Source: Clostridium paraputrificum
Lineage (GTDB): Bacteria; Bacillota; Clostridia; Clostridiales; Clostridiaceae
Direction: 5' to 3'
Length of the DNA stretch: 64,000 bases
Assembly: GCF_900447045.1 (NCBI RefSeq)
Contig: NZ_UAWH01000016.1
Span: forward strand, 124,001 to 188,000
Of the stretch, positions 44,498 to 53,334 are shown in pieces. The position numbers were made by a program, and so were the translations under genes. How positions within the stretch are numbered: position 1 is the stretch's first letter; every line of letters begins with the position of its first letter. The notes below the pieces were generated by a model. The model worked only from the letters and a program-made list of their open reading frames with translations, did no database searches and had not been told where the DNA came from.

Positions 44498-46453
44498 TTA
44501 AATTAGACCTTCTAAATCACAATGAACTTCTTCTTTAACCTTGTCCCATTTAACTAAATATCCTTGTCCTTTTGAGCAAAAAATTGAAGTAGATGTGTAT
44601 TCTATATCTGCATCTTTATTATATCCTCTACTTTCTATTACCTCTTCCCAGTTATGACACTTATCATACCCATCATATGTAAGACTAATACTACCTTTTC
44701 CCTTTGTAAATGCATTAAATTCATTACTATAATCCATAAATGTAGATACTGGCCCTCTCCCCTGTATAACTACCTTATTTTCATTTTGTTCTGGGGCATT
44801 AAAGCTTCCACTTAATCTTTGTATATCTGAAATAATTCTTCCCATATATTCTATATCTGCACTAATTTTAAACCTATAGTATGGCTCTAAAAGAATATTT
44901 TCCACCTGTTCTAGCCCCTGTCTTATTGCTCTATAAGTAGCTTCTCTAAAATCCCCTCCGCTAGTATGTTTCAAATGAGCTTTCCCTGTTAAAAGAGTAA
45001 ATTTTATATCAGTAATTGGAGAACCCGTAAGTATTCCTCTATGCTCTCTTTCAAATACATGTGTTTTTATAAGATTCATCTGTCCTATATTTAAATTATC
45101 ACTATGACACTTATTTTCAAATGTTATTCCTTTGTCCCTATTATTAAGTTCCATTAATAAGTGAACTTCTGCATAATGTCTTAACGGCTCAAAATGACCT
45201 GATCCAATAGCCTTTTCTTTAATGGTTTCTTTATATAAAATATTACAAGGCCCAAATTCAATATCTAAGTTAAACCTTTCCTTAACTATTTCCTTTAAAA
45301 TTTCAGTTTGAATCCTTCCCATAATATGAACATTTATTTCTTCAAACTCTTCTATCCATGTTACATTCAATAAAGGATCCTCACTATTCAAGATCTTAAA
45401 GTAATTAAATACTTCTTTAGCATTTATATCATCATTAAATATTACCTTTGATACCATAATTGGTATAAAATCATATTCTATCTTTTCTTTCTTATACCCT
45501 ATAGCTTCACCAGGGTATAACTCTGTAACCCCTGTAACTCCAAATATATCTCCAGCCTCTACAGAATCAACACTCTTAAATTTTTCACCATTATAAATCC
45601 TAATACTACTAATCTTATCCTTTTTGTCTTTATACTTAATTTCATCCCTTACTTTAAATTTTCCATTAGTACATTTAATAAATGTTATTCTAGTTTTATT
45701 ATCTTTATCATATTTCACCTTATATACAGCACCTTTAAATTCACCTTCACTATCATAATTTGTATATGTTAGATTATCTAAAGCATATATAAATTCCTTT
45801 ATACCTATATCTTGTAAAGCCGAACCTGAAAATACTGGATAAATTCTGCACTCTTTTACTTGATTTCTTAATGCTCTAATCCATTCATCTTTACTATATT
45901 CACCATTAAAATACTTTTCAATTAACTCCTCATCATTTTCTGAAATTCCTTCAACTACTTCTTCACTTAACTCTTCTTCTAAACCATTTTCTATGAAACA
46001 AATTTTATTAGAAAAGTTAGTTTTTATTTCATTTATAATTCTCCCTACCTCTGCCCCTACTCTATCTATCTTATTTATAAATATAAATGTAGGCACATTA
46101 TTTTTCTTTAATATATTCCATACAGTTTCTGTATGACCTTGAATTCCTTCTACTGCACTAATTATTAATATTGCATAATCTAACATGGATATAGTTCTTT
46201 CCATTTCTGTAGAAAAATCAACATGACCTGGGGTATCTAACAAATAATATGTAGATTCACCAATATTAAATATGGCATCATGAGAAAATACAGTTATACC
46301 ACGTGCCCTCTCTATATTATGATTATCTAGATATGAATTCTTGTAATCAACTCTTCCTCTAGTTCTTATACTGTTTGTATGATAAAGCAATTGCTCTGAA
46401 AAAGTAGTTTTTCCAGCGTCTACATGTGCTAATATTCCTATAGTTTTCTTCAT
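44498..46453 (-). CDS. Tet(M)/Tet(P)-like ribosomal protection-type GTPase
   Basis: 651-residue EF-G-like GTPase of the ribosomal protection family. G1 is AHVDAGKTTFSEQLLYH, the switch I region contains DNHNIERARGITVF, G3 is LDTPGHVDFSTEMERTI, G4 is INKIDRVG and G5 contains SGSALQDIGI. Domains III-V follow, with FGPCNILYKETI and LLEPYYRFKISADIEYMGR. The C-terminal tail ends in a non-Tet(M) segment (FCSKGQGYLVKWDKV). Start set at the ATG 46453 (GAAGGG upstream) rather than the TTG at 46522. A chromosomal paralog; whether it gives tetracycline resistance cannot be told and should not be assumed. Confidence 0.83.
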   Translation of the reverse strand: MKKTIGILAHVDAGKTTFSEQLLYHTNSIRTRGRVDYKNSYLDNHNIERARGITVFSHDAIFNIGESTYYLLDTPGHVDFSTEMERTISMLDYAILIISAVEGIQGHTETVWNILKKNNVPTFIFINKIDRVGAEVGRIINEIKTNFSNKICFIENGLEEELSEEVVEGISENDEELIEKYFNGEYSKDEWIRALRNQVKECRIYPVFSGSALQDIGIKEFIYALDNLTYTNYDSEGEFKGAVYKVKYDKDNKTRITFIKCTNGKFKVRDEIKYKDKKDKISSIRIYNGEKFKSVDSVEAGDIFGVTGVTELYPGEAIGYKKEKIEYDFIPIMVSKVIFNDDINAKEVFNYFKILNSEDPLLNVTWIEEFEEINVHIMGRIQTEILKEIVKERFNLDIEFGPCNILYKETIKEKAIGSGHFEPLRHYAEVHLLMELNNRDKGITFENKCHSDNLNIGQMNLIKTHVFEREHRGILTGSPITDIKFTLLTGKAHLKHTSGGDFREATYRAIRQGLEQVENILLEPYYRFKISADIEYMGRIISDIQRLSGSFNAPEQNENKVVIQGRGPVSTFMDYSNEFNAFTKGKGSISLTYDGYDKCHNWEEVIESRGYNKDADIEYTSTSIFCSKGQGYLVKWDKVKEEVHCDLEGLI

Positions 46454-46494
46454 ATGATATATATCCCTTCTTTTATTACTTACTTTTATTATAC

Positions 46495-46534
46495 AAAAAA
46501 ATAATCCTAGTTTGAAAACCAAACTAGGATTATT
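46495..46534 (-). terminator. Terminator after the BFD-like gene
   Basis: Perfect 15-base arms 46500-46514 and 46520-46534, loop AAAAC, then a TTTTTT run on the minus strand. Confidence 0.9.
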
Positions 46535-46543
46535 TACTAAAAA

Positions 46544-46720
46544 CTACTTATTTTCATCTATTAATTTTAAAATAGTTTCTTTACATCTTGATGCATGACA
46601 GAATCCAGTACCTGCTCCTGTCTTTTCACTTACTTCATCAAAAGTTTTTGCACCATTCTTTATTGCTTCAACTATTGTTTCTTCCGAAACACCTTTACAT
46701 AAACATACTGTATTTGACAT
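46544..46720 (-). CDS. BFD-like [2Fe-2S]-binding protein
   Basis: 58 residues from the ATG at 46720 (AAGGAG 8 bases upstream; a 46744 start is rejected). It consists only of the BFD domain: CLCKGVSEETIVEAIKNGAKT and later GAGTGFCHASRCKETI, giving the CxC...CxxxxC cluster ligands. Bacterioferritin-associated ferredoxins release iron from ferritin, but here no ferritin gene is near. It lies next to a small [4Fe-4S] ferredoxin gene, which suggests an electron-transfer role. Confidence 0.85.
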   Translation of the reverse strand: MSNTVCLCKGVSEETIVEAIKNGAKTFDEVSEKTGAGTGFCHASRCKETILKLIDENK

Positions 46721-46768
46721 ATGCTCAACTCCTTTTCTATACATATAATTTCTGCAAAAATTTTTTTT

Positions 46769-46951
46769 TTATTCTTCTATAGATATTGCTGCTACTGGGC
46801 AATTTTCACACGCTTCTCTTACAGCATCTTCAGTTCCATCTACAACTTCACCTGCAACTGCTATTCCAGTATCTAAGGAGAAAACTTCTGAGCATGTTCC
46901 TTCACATAATCCACATGATATACAAATATTTTCATCAACAAATGCTTTCAT
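46769..46951 (-). CDS. Ferredoxin, single [4Fe-4S] type
   Basis: 60 residues. Cluster ligands lie in CISCGLCEGTC and, at the C-terminal end, CENCPVAAISIEE. That gives four main cysteines in CxxCxxxC...CP spacing plus extra cysteines. Strongly acidic, as usual for ferredoxins. Its electron partner is not evident from the neighbours. Confidence 0.9.
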   Translation of the reverse strand: MKAFVDENICISCGLCEGTCSEVFSLDTGIAVAGEVVDGTEDAVREACENCPVAAISIEE

Positions 46952-47050
46952 AAAACTAAAACCTCCAAATAACCTTTATAGCATCCCATATCAGACTAGA
47001 ATGCTCAACTATATTATCAATTAATAATCGTTATTTGTCAATACCTTATA

Positions 47051-47821
47051 TTATTCAACTTCTGAAATTAAAGGATAATGATCCGAAGGATACTTTCCAT
47101 TTTCATTATATGTTAGTATTTGAATACTTTTAATTGATAAATTATCTGTCACGAAAATATAGTCGATATGAATCCCCTTACTTCTCCCTTTAAATCTGCT
47201 CATTGTGGTATGATTGTATATTTCTTTTTTATAGTCCTGAACAGCTACAAACTTTTTATTGTTATAGTTATATTTTCTTATTTCTTCTATAACTTTAGAA
47301 TTTGGTGATGCATTAAAATCTCCCATAAGAATAGTTGGTAAATTTTCTTTACCTTCTTCATTTTCAATAAAACTTAGTATCTTCCTCACTTCATATACTC
47401 TTGATTTTGTAAACAAAAAATCCAAATGAGAATTACATATTCTATACTTATTCCCATTATTATCTCTTATCACAGCAGCTGTGCATATTCTAGGAAATAC
47501 AGAATACCATCTAGAGCTACTTATTTTTTGTGGAGTATTAGAAAGCCAGAAAGTTTTATATTCTTCTACATGAAATTCTCTAGAGATAAATATATCATTT
47601 CTTTCTACAAACATTTTTTTACTTCTTGGAGTTCCGACCACATAATATTCATCTAACACATCCACTAATTCTCTATGCATAACATTTGTTAACTCTTGCA
47701 CTCCAATAATATCAGGCTTATATTTCTTTATAATATTTATTACCATATCTTTTCGATTTGTCCATCTGTTATTAATATCTAAAATAAAATCACATCTTAA
47801 ATTAAATGTCATTATTCTCAT
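47051..47821 (-). CDS. Endonuclease/exonuclease/phosphatase family protein
   Basis: 256 residues from the ATG at 47821 (AAGAGG upstream; an ATG at 47875 extends the frame). The fold's motifs are MTFNLRCDF (Asn), DIIGVQELTN (metal Glu), NSHLDFLFTKSR (His), LMGDFNASPNS (Asp/Asn) and the C-terminal SDHYPLISEVE (Asp-His pair). No signal peptide. Relatives cleave DNA, RNA or phosphodiesters, so the substrate is open. Divergent from the manganese riboswitch. Confidence 0.85.
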   Translation of the reverse strand: MRIMTFNLRCDFILDINNRWTNRKDMVINIIKKYKPDIIGVQELTNVMHRELVDVLDEYYVVGTPRSKKMFVERNDIFISREFHVEEYKTFWLSNTPQKISSSRWYSVFPRICTAAVIRDNNGNKYRICNSHLDFLFTKSRVYEVRKILSFIENEEGKENLPTILMGDFNASPNSKVIEEIRKYNYNNKKFVAVQDYKKEIYNHTTMSRFKGRSKGIHIDYIFVTDNLSIKSIQILTYNENGKYPSDHYPLISEVE

Positions 47822-47861
47822 AAGAAAACCTCTTTTAAAAATTATTTTTACAGCACAATTT

Positions 47862-47890
47862 TTGCTTAAGTGCATAGTATAAAGTATAGT
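47862..47890 (+). promoter_or_regulatory. Promoter of the manganese riboswitch transcript
   Basis: TTGCTT (47862-47867), 17 bases and TATAGT (47885-47890), just before the aptamer. It reads away from the nuclease-family gene. Confidence 0.65.
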
Positions 47891-48010
47891 TAAAAGGGAG
47901 TAGTTATAACTATAGGGTCAACATACTGGTCGTTAGCGCCTGGCCTTATAACCCATTGGGTAACGAGACTTTTAGCACAATCTATTTAGGTTGTGTTAAA
48001 AGTCTTTTTT
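47891..48010 (+). ncRNA. yybP-ykoY (manganese) riboswitch with terminator and no downstream gene
   Basis: The aptamer (47891-47974) shows the class hallmarks: GGGAGTAG near the 5' end, GGTCAACATACTGGTCG in the middle, and GTAACGAGACTTTT at the 3' end. P1 pairs AAAAG (47892-47896) with CTTTT (47969-47973). The expression platform is a terminator: arms 47967-47980 and 47991-48004 with one G-U pair, then TTTTTT. It shares the P1 3' strand, so ligand binding would prevent termination. On the plus strand no gene starts before 49.8 kb; the sequence 48011-48125 is empty and the next gene is antisense. Normally this class controls Mn exporters or P-type ATPases. Confidence 0.88.
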
Positions 48011-48106
48011 AATTCTTTAATTGTTTATTATACTTACTACCTGTATTTATCCCAAGTTATTTTAGATATAGGTATTTTAAAAATTTATCCCTAAATAATA
48101 ATAAAA

Positions 48107-48127
48107 AGTGGTAGACTCCCTACCACT
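48107..48127 (-). terminator. Terminator overlapping the DUF488 stop codon
   Basis: Eight-base arms AGTGGTAG/CTACCACT (48107-48114, 48120-48127), with a TTTTTATTATTATTT tail on the minus strand. Confidence 0.75.
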
Positions 48128-48755
48128 AATTTTTTTTCCTATCTTCACCTATATGCTCTATTCTATATCCAATTTCTTTATTAGCATGTTTATATGCTTC
48201 TCTTATCATATCTTCTTCTGAAATACTGCTATTTAAAGAGTCTAAAGTTAATTGATATCCAGATTTATAATACTTTTCTAATAAATACTTTTCAATATCT
48301 TCTTGACTTCCTATAGAATAATCGTGAAGAATATGCTTAACTTTAAATCCTGCATCTCTTAGTGATCTTCCAACCAATATTGCTCTATGACACCTTATTG
48401 GATCTTGCATAGCACCAAGTAAAGCAATTCTATACCCTTTTTGGCAACCATTCTTTAATCTTTCCATTCCCTTTATAAATTCTTCTTCCTGAACTACTTT
48501 CTCAAAATCTGAATACCCTTCATCATTATAAGAAACTTTATTTATACGTTTAGCAGCTAACTCTTTTGCCATATAAATATATATAAAACCTTCTCTTTCA
48601 AGAGTTTTTTGTATAATTTCTTTATTATATTGGATATTATACTTAGAATAAGGAGTACCTCTAATATCTACAACGCAATTAATATTATAAAATCTTAGCA
48701 TATCTATCAGTCTCTCTACATCATAATTTGAATGACCTATTGTAAATATCTCCAT
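48126..48755 (-). CDS. DUF488 family protein
   Basis: 209 residues. The N-terminus (IFTIGHSNYDVERLIDMLRF, VVDIRGTPYSK) and the C-terminal block (RIALLGAMQDPIRCHRAILVGR) are the DUF488 signature, including the conserved CHR. Biochemical role of the family is unknown. It starts 32 bases after the next upstream gene. Confidence 0.87.
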   Translation of the reverse strand: MEIFTIGHSNYDVERLIDMLRFYNINCVVDIRGTPYSKYNIQYNKEIIQKTLEREGFIYIYMAKELAAKRINKVSYNDEGYSDFEKVVQEEEFIKGMERLKNGCQKGYRIALLGAMQDPIRCHRAILVGRSLRDAGFKVKHILHDYSIGSQEDIEKYLLEKYYKSGYQLTLDSLNSSISEEDMIREAYKHANKEIGYRIEHIGEDRKKN

Positions 48756-48787
48756 ACTAAAGACTCCCTTCTTTATATGACTATAAT

Positions 48788-49201
48788 CTATTCTACTTGA
48801 GTTAATAGTCTTCTAGTTATATCTTTAAGTTTTCCTTCACTAAACTCTTCATGAACTATAACAATTATTCCCCTTACATCATTATCGCTTTCATCCCATT
48901 TATAGCTTTCAACATTAATAACAGAATCATCTGGCATGAACTCCTCTAAATCTGTTCCAAGTTCAGTGAATAATCCTAATAATTCTTCAAATAGTTCATC
49001 TTCTGTTAGCTCATTAATATCATAATCATCTGATAATATTTCCTTTAAAATATCAACAGATAAACTTAAATTTAAAGCTACTACATCTTCTCTCTTACTT
49101 CCTTTAGACATATCCTTTAATACTTTAAAATTGCTATTATCTTCTATCAATTTCTTAAAATCTAAACTATCTACAACTCTATTTCCAAATGCTACGTACA
49201 T
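48788..49201 (-). CDS. Hypothetical acidic protein
   Basis: 137 residues, about one quarter Asp and Glu. No membrane segment and no motif that I recognise. The C-terminal third (RGIIVIVHEEFSEGKLKDITRR) looks like a beta-alpha unit. AAGGAG site. It sits 12 bases after the carbonic-anhydrase-like gene and 32 before the DUF488 gene, so it is probably part of a three-gene operon. Confidence 0.6.
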   Translation of the reverse strand: MYVAFGNRVVDSLDFKKLIEDNSNFKVLKDMSKGSKREDVVALNLSLSVDILKEILSDDYDINELTEDELFEELLGLFTELGTDLEEFMPDDSVINVESYKWDESDNDVRGIIVIVHEEFSEGKLKDITRRLLTQVE

Positions 49202-49213
49202 ATTAATTACTCC

Positions 49214-49714
49214 TTATTTATGCATATTTGCCATTTCAATATAATGAACAGAAGATTCTTTTATAGATTTTATTTCCTCTTCGCTTAACTCTCTTACTAC
49301 TTTTGCTGGACTTCCCATACAAAGTACACCTGACGGTATTTTCTTATTTTGAGTTACTAAGCTTCCAGCTCCTATAATAGTATTTTCTCCAATCTCTGCT
49401 CCATTTAATATTACAGACCCCATTCCTATTAAAACATTATTAGAAACTTTACATCCATGTATAACACAATTGTGTCCTATAGTCACCTCATCACCAACTA
49501 TAGTTGGAATCCCAAAATCATTATGTAATGTACTATTTTCTTGTATATTAGTATTTTTTCCAATTACAGTTTTATCCATATCACTTCTTATACAAACCCC
49601 ATACCATACAGACGTGTTTTCTCCAATTACCACATCTCCAACAACTGCTGCATTTTCTGCAACAAAACAACTTTTATGAATATTAGGTATTTTTTCTTCA
49701 AGTCCTTTTATCAT
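49214..49714 (-). CDS. Gamma-carbonic-anhydrase-like left-handed beta-helix protein
   Basis: 166 residues of hexapeptide repeats (VVGDVVIGENTSVWYGVCIRSD, IGKNTNIQENSTLHND, VGDEVTIGHNCVIHGC). The three zinc histidines correspond to HND, GHNCVIHG. The C-terminal helix (LSEEEIKSIKESSVHYIEMA) is typical of the YrdA/PaaY branch. These may be carbonic anhydrases or acyl-group enzymes; activity not assured. GAGGTAGGG site. Confidence 0.87.
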   Translation of the reverse strand: MIKGLEEKIPNIHKSCFVAENAAVVGDVVIGENTSVWYGVCIRSDMDKTVIGKNTNIQENSTLHNDFGIPTIVGDEVTIGHNCVIHGCKVSNNVLIGMGSVILNGAEIGENTIIGAGSLVTQNKKIPSGVLCMGSPAKVVRELSEEEIKSIKESSVHYIEMANMHK

Positions 49715-49820
49715 GCTTCCCTACCTCGTTTATTTTTTCTTAATTATATTACCACAAATTTTAATCTTTTATCTATATATTGTATAATTAAAATATATTT
49801 ATAAAAGGCGGGGAAAATTT

Positions 49821-50909
49821 ATGAGAAATATTTTAACTGTTACAACTTCAACTTTAATGGGTAACTATGAAATTGAAAAGTATTATGGATATATATCTAT
49901 AAACTTTGTTACTGGAGCTAATTTTTTAAGAGACTGGTTTGCAGGATGGACTGATATTTTAGGTGGAATATCAAAATCTTATACAAGGGAATTAGACGAA
50001 TTAAAATCTATGGCAAGAAATGCCTTGGAAAACAAAGCACGTTTACTAGACATGAATTGTATACTAGGCTTAAATATCGATTTAGATCCCATCTTTGGTT
50101 CAAATTACTCAATGTTTATGGTTTCTGCTACAGGAACAGCTTGTAAAATCACTAATCTTATTAATGATGATAGTAATTCTGAAGAAGAAAATATCAAATT
50201 AGATTTATCAAGATTATATTCAAACACACTTATTTCTAATGCCCCCTTAGACTTTTACAATTGCACTATAGATGAGGTTGAAGGATTTTTAGCATCCTTA
50301 CCAAGTGGAAGTGAAAAAATGCTTGTAGACAAACTTATTGAAGAACTTGGAAATAATCCAACTAAAAATATATTCTCTGGTTTTAAGGATAATATAGATT
50401 CTGTTACTGAGTTTCTACTTGGCAAAAATTTCTCTGAGGTATGTAGATATGTAACTGATGATATAACTAAAGAAAAGGCTCTTTTTATTAAAACCTTCAA
50501 TATTATTGACTATAGTTCTATATTAGAACAATTTAAAAATTTAGATAATAATGACACAAAAATTGACCTTTTAGTTTCACTAACAGCTAAACCTCCTCTT
50601 GTAACAAAGGATAACTTTTACGCCTTAGAAGAGCTTATTGATTTATTAGAAAAAAAATTTCAAAAGGAGATTACAATAAAATCTCAAGGCTTTGGAAAGA
50701 AAAAAGATATGTGGATATGTAAACACTGTGGCTCTCCAGTAGAAATGGATAGACAAAGCTGTTTCAATTGTAATTATGATAGATATGGTCTGCCATCTAG
50801 GATTACAAGATATGTTGCTGGAGATGGGCAAATATTTAATTATGAAAAGAGAATATCAAATCTTAAATCAATCTATGAAATTCTCAAAAAATATTATAGC
50901 AATAAATAA
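49821..50909 (+). CDS. YbjQ-like domain protein with C-terminal zinc ribbon
   Basis: 362 residues. The first ~110 form a YbjQ/DUF74-type domain: ILTVTTSTLMGNYEIEKYYG, then GGISKSYTRELDELKSMARN, CILGLNIDLDPIF and VSATGTACKI. A helical, unrecognised middle follows. Near the C-terminus is a zinc ribbon with CKHCGSPVEMD and CFNCNYDRYG. The fusion suggests a regulatory or assembly role, but none is known. Plus-strand, monocistronic, with its own terminator. Confidence 0.7.
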   Translation: MRNILTVTTSTLMGNYEIEKYYGYISINFVTGANFLRDWFAGWTDILGGISKSYTRELDELKSMARNALENKARLLDMNCILGLNIDLDPIFGSNYSMFMVSATGTACKITNLINDDSNSEEENIKLDLSRLYSNTLISNAPLDFYNCTIDEVEGFLASLPSGSEKMLVDKLIEELGNNPTKNIFSGFKDNIDSVTEFLLGKNFSEVCRYVTDDITKEKALFIKTFNIIDYSSILEQFKNLDNNDTKIDLLVSLTAKPPLVTKDNFYALEELIDLLEKKFQKEITIKSQGFGKKKDMWICKHCGSPVEMDRQSCFNCNYDRYGLPSRITRYVAGDGQIFNYEKRISNLKSIYEILKKYYSNK

Positions 50910-50919
50910 CTTTTTTAAA

Positions 50920-50959
50920 AAAGTGGATGCATCAAAACCTTCTTTAATGCATCCACTTT
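50920..50959. terminator. Bidirectional terminator between convergent genes
   Basis: Perfect 13-base arms 50920-50932 and 50947-50959 (AAAGTGGATGCAT and its complement). On the minus strand they are followed by TTTTTAAAAAAG and it serves the sensor kinase gene; the plus side is weaker. Confidence 0.85.
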
Positions 50960-50964
50960 CATTA

Positions 50965-53313
50965 TTATCTATCATAAATATCAGAAAACTCTATATTAAT
51001 CTTTTCTTGTATTGCAGTTTCAGCAGCTCTATTATCATCATCATTCCACACATCATCCATAACTAAATTAGGAATTTTAAATAAAAAGGTACTTCCCATT
51101 TCCGAACTATCTTCTAGCATAACTTCTCCATTATGTTTATTAATTATATCTTTAACTAAAGCTAAACCTATACCACTACCTTCTCTCTCCCTACTAAATG
51201 ATTTATTACTTTGAACAAATCTTTCAAATATTACATCCTTTAAATGCATAGGTATACCTATTCCTGTATCTTTTACTCTTACATATACCCAAGTTTCATC
51301 TACTTGAATATCAACAAAAATTTCTCCACCCTTAGGAGTAAATTTAACAGAGTTAGAAATAAGATTTAACATAACCCTTTCTATTTTTTCAGGGTCACAT
51401 CCTACTATTAATTCCTCTATGGAAGTGTCAAACATTATATTTATTTTTTTTTCTTCAACATACGGAACAGTAGACAATGTTATATTTTCAATTAAACTAA
51501 TAATATCTATATTCTTAACTTTTATTTGCATTGCTCCTGTATCTAACTTAGAAATATCTATAAGATTATTTACTAACCTTAATAATCTAAATGCATTTTG
51601 ACTGATAGTTTTTTCGTATTTAATATAGTATTTAGCTAAAGACTCATAACCATTATCTTTCTGATTGTTTAATAATTGAAGACATGAATAAATAATATTT
51701 ATAGGTGTTCTAACCTCATGAGATAAGTTTGCAAAAAACTCTGCTCTTATCCTATCGTATTCTTTAATTTCATTATATTTAACTCTTAATGACTTTAGTT
51801 CTTCCTTCATTTCTAAACTTCTAGATATAACAACATATCCTTCAAATTCACTATTAATGCGTCTAAAAACTGATTCTACTCTTAAGCTATCACCATTGTT
51901 ACATAATATTTTATGTTTTATTATCTCGCTATTTTTAATATTATCAATTACAAATGTATCTCCATTATCCTTTTTAAAAAACTCTCCATACCTATGCCCT
52001 ATTATCTCCTCCACTTTAACCCCTAAACTTTCTATAGCTGAGGTATTAGCAAAAGTAACTATTCCACTTATATCAATAGTAATAATAAAATCTAATATAT
52101 TCTCTGCTACACTCTTAAGCCTATTTTCACTTATTTTTAGCTTACCAATGACTTCGCATTCATCAGTTTTATCTATAAAGCTTCCTATTATCCACTTTGA
52201 ATCATCTGTTACTACCTTTTGAAGGTGTACCTCATAATATTTCTTTAAGTTACTAAAATACATTATATTTAAATAACTACCCTTTTCTTCAAGTATCTTT
52301 TTTATATTTTCAGAAATTTCTTTATTGATATTAAATATAGAATTCTTCTCCAGTCTATTATACTGGTCCTCTATAGTTGCACCTTCATTAATAATTCCTC
52401 TTGCCAATTCATTTGCATATACAATTTTATAGTTTTCATTATACACTAAGATATTACTATGTAAATTCTTTTCATTTGCAGCATAAAACACATTTAGATT
52501 AAGTCTTAATTTCTCAGACTCTCTAATTCTAAAAATCATTTCAAAAAACAAACCTATTATTATTACCAAAAAGGCCATAAATGTTAATATATATCCAAGC
52601 ATTTTTACATTATCTGGATATTTATTGTGCAATATAAAAATATACAAATTTTTTATAGTTACTATATTTATACTTGCTCCAAATATAGAATAAATAATTC
52701 TTTTTGTTTTTATACTATTCTTAAACAATATAAATACTAGTATAAAGTGGAATAAGATTAATCCCCAAACTAAATAAAAAAACATCCTTTCACTTACTAT
52801 ATCTTCATAACTTACTACTTCTCCTATTTTCCCAAACATTATTGATACGGATAAAAGGGATACTAATATACATGATAATAACTTATTATTCAATATATAC
52901 TTAAATAGTATATTTTTCTTATATACTATATAGGATAATAGAAAACCTTCATACAGATATATAGCAATTATTGTTATATATCTATCTCGCATCTCTATTC
53001 CCCAGTAATTTCCAAATGTGTTGATTATAACGAACTCGATAGTCATCATGGTATATACTTGACTTATTATAAATATGTCATCTTCTTTATAAATATAGTA
53101 AAATGTATAACAACATATTAATGAAAATATAGCCAATATTATATCACCATTGATTATAAGACTCTCTATATTAGATTCTTCTATTACTTTAGCATTGCCA
53201 AAAAACAATGTTAATATTGCCACAAAGTTAAAAGAAATTATAGTAAAAATAATTGAATATATAGTCCACTTAACACCTATATTATCTTTATACCTCACCT
53301 CATCTAAAAACAT
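50965..53313 (-). CDS. Membrane sensor histidine kinase with PAS domains
   Basis: 782 residues. The N-terminal ~265 residues contain seven to eight membrane helices, a MASE-like sensor not tied to a named family. Two PAS-like domains follow (about 275-390 and 395-500; the second has ENILDFIITIDISGIVTFAN). The HisKA domain has His532 in FFANLSHEVRTPINIIYS. The HATPase domain has the N box LISNSVKFTPKGGE and GIGIPMHLKDVIFERF, then SGIGLALVKDI. No response regulator gene lies beside it, so its partner is unknown. Confidence 0.9.
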   Translation of the reverse strand: MFLDEVRYKDNIGVKWTIYSIIFTIISFNFVAILTLFFGNAKVIEESNIESLIINGDIILAIFSLICCYTFYYIYKEDDIFIISQVYTMMTIEFVIINTFGNYWGIEMRDRYITIIAIYLYEGFLLSYIVYKKNILFKYILNNKLLSCILVSLLSVSIMFGKIGEVVSYEDIVSERMFFYLVWGLILFHFILVFILFKNSIKTKRIIYSIFGASINIVTIKNLYIFILHNKYPDNVKMLGYILTFMAFLVIIIGLFFEMIFRIRESEKLRLNLNVFYAANEKNLHSNILVYNENYKIVYANELARGIINEGATIEDQYNRLEKNSIFNINKEISENIKKILEEKGSYLNIMYFSNLKKYYEVHLQKVVTDDSKWIIGSFIDKTDECEVIGKLKISENRLKSVAENILDFIITIDISGIVTFANTSAIESLGVKVEEIIGHRYGEFFKKDNGDTFVIDNIKNSEIIKHKILCNNGDSLRVESVFRRINSEFEGYVVISRSLEMKEELKSLRVKYNEIKEYDRIRAEFFANLSHEVRTPINIIYSCLQLLNNQKDNGYESLAKYYIKYEKTISQNAFRLLRLVNNLIDISKLDTGAMQIKVKNIDIISLIENITLSTVPYVEEKKINIMFDTSIEELIVGCDPEKIERVMLNLISNSVKFTPKGGEIFVDIQVDETWVYVRVKDTGIGIPMHLKDVIFERFVQSNKSFSREREGSGIGLALVKDIINKHNGEVMLEDSSEMGSTFLFKIPNLVMDDVWNDDDNRAAETAIQEKINIEFSDIYDR

Positions 53314-53334
53314 ATATTTCCACCTCTTACTTTG

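Noticed and set aside
44498-46453. Calling this gene a tetracycline resistance determinant
   Set aside because: Family likeness alone does not show resistance; the tail and context differ from known tet genes and no mobile element is attached.
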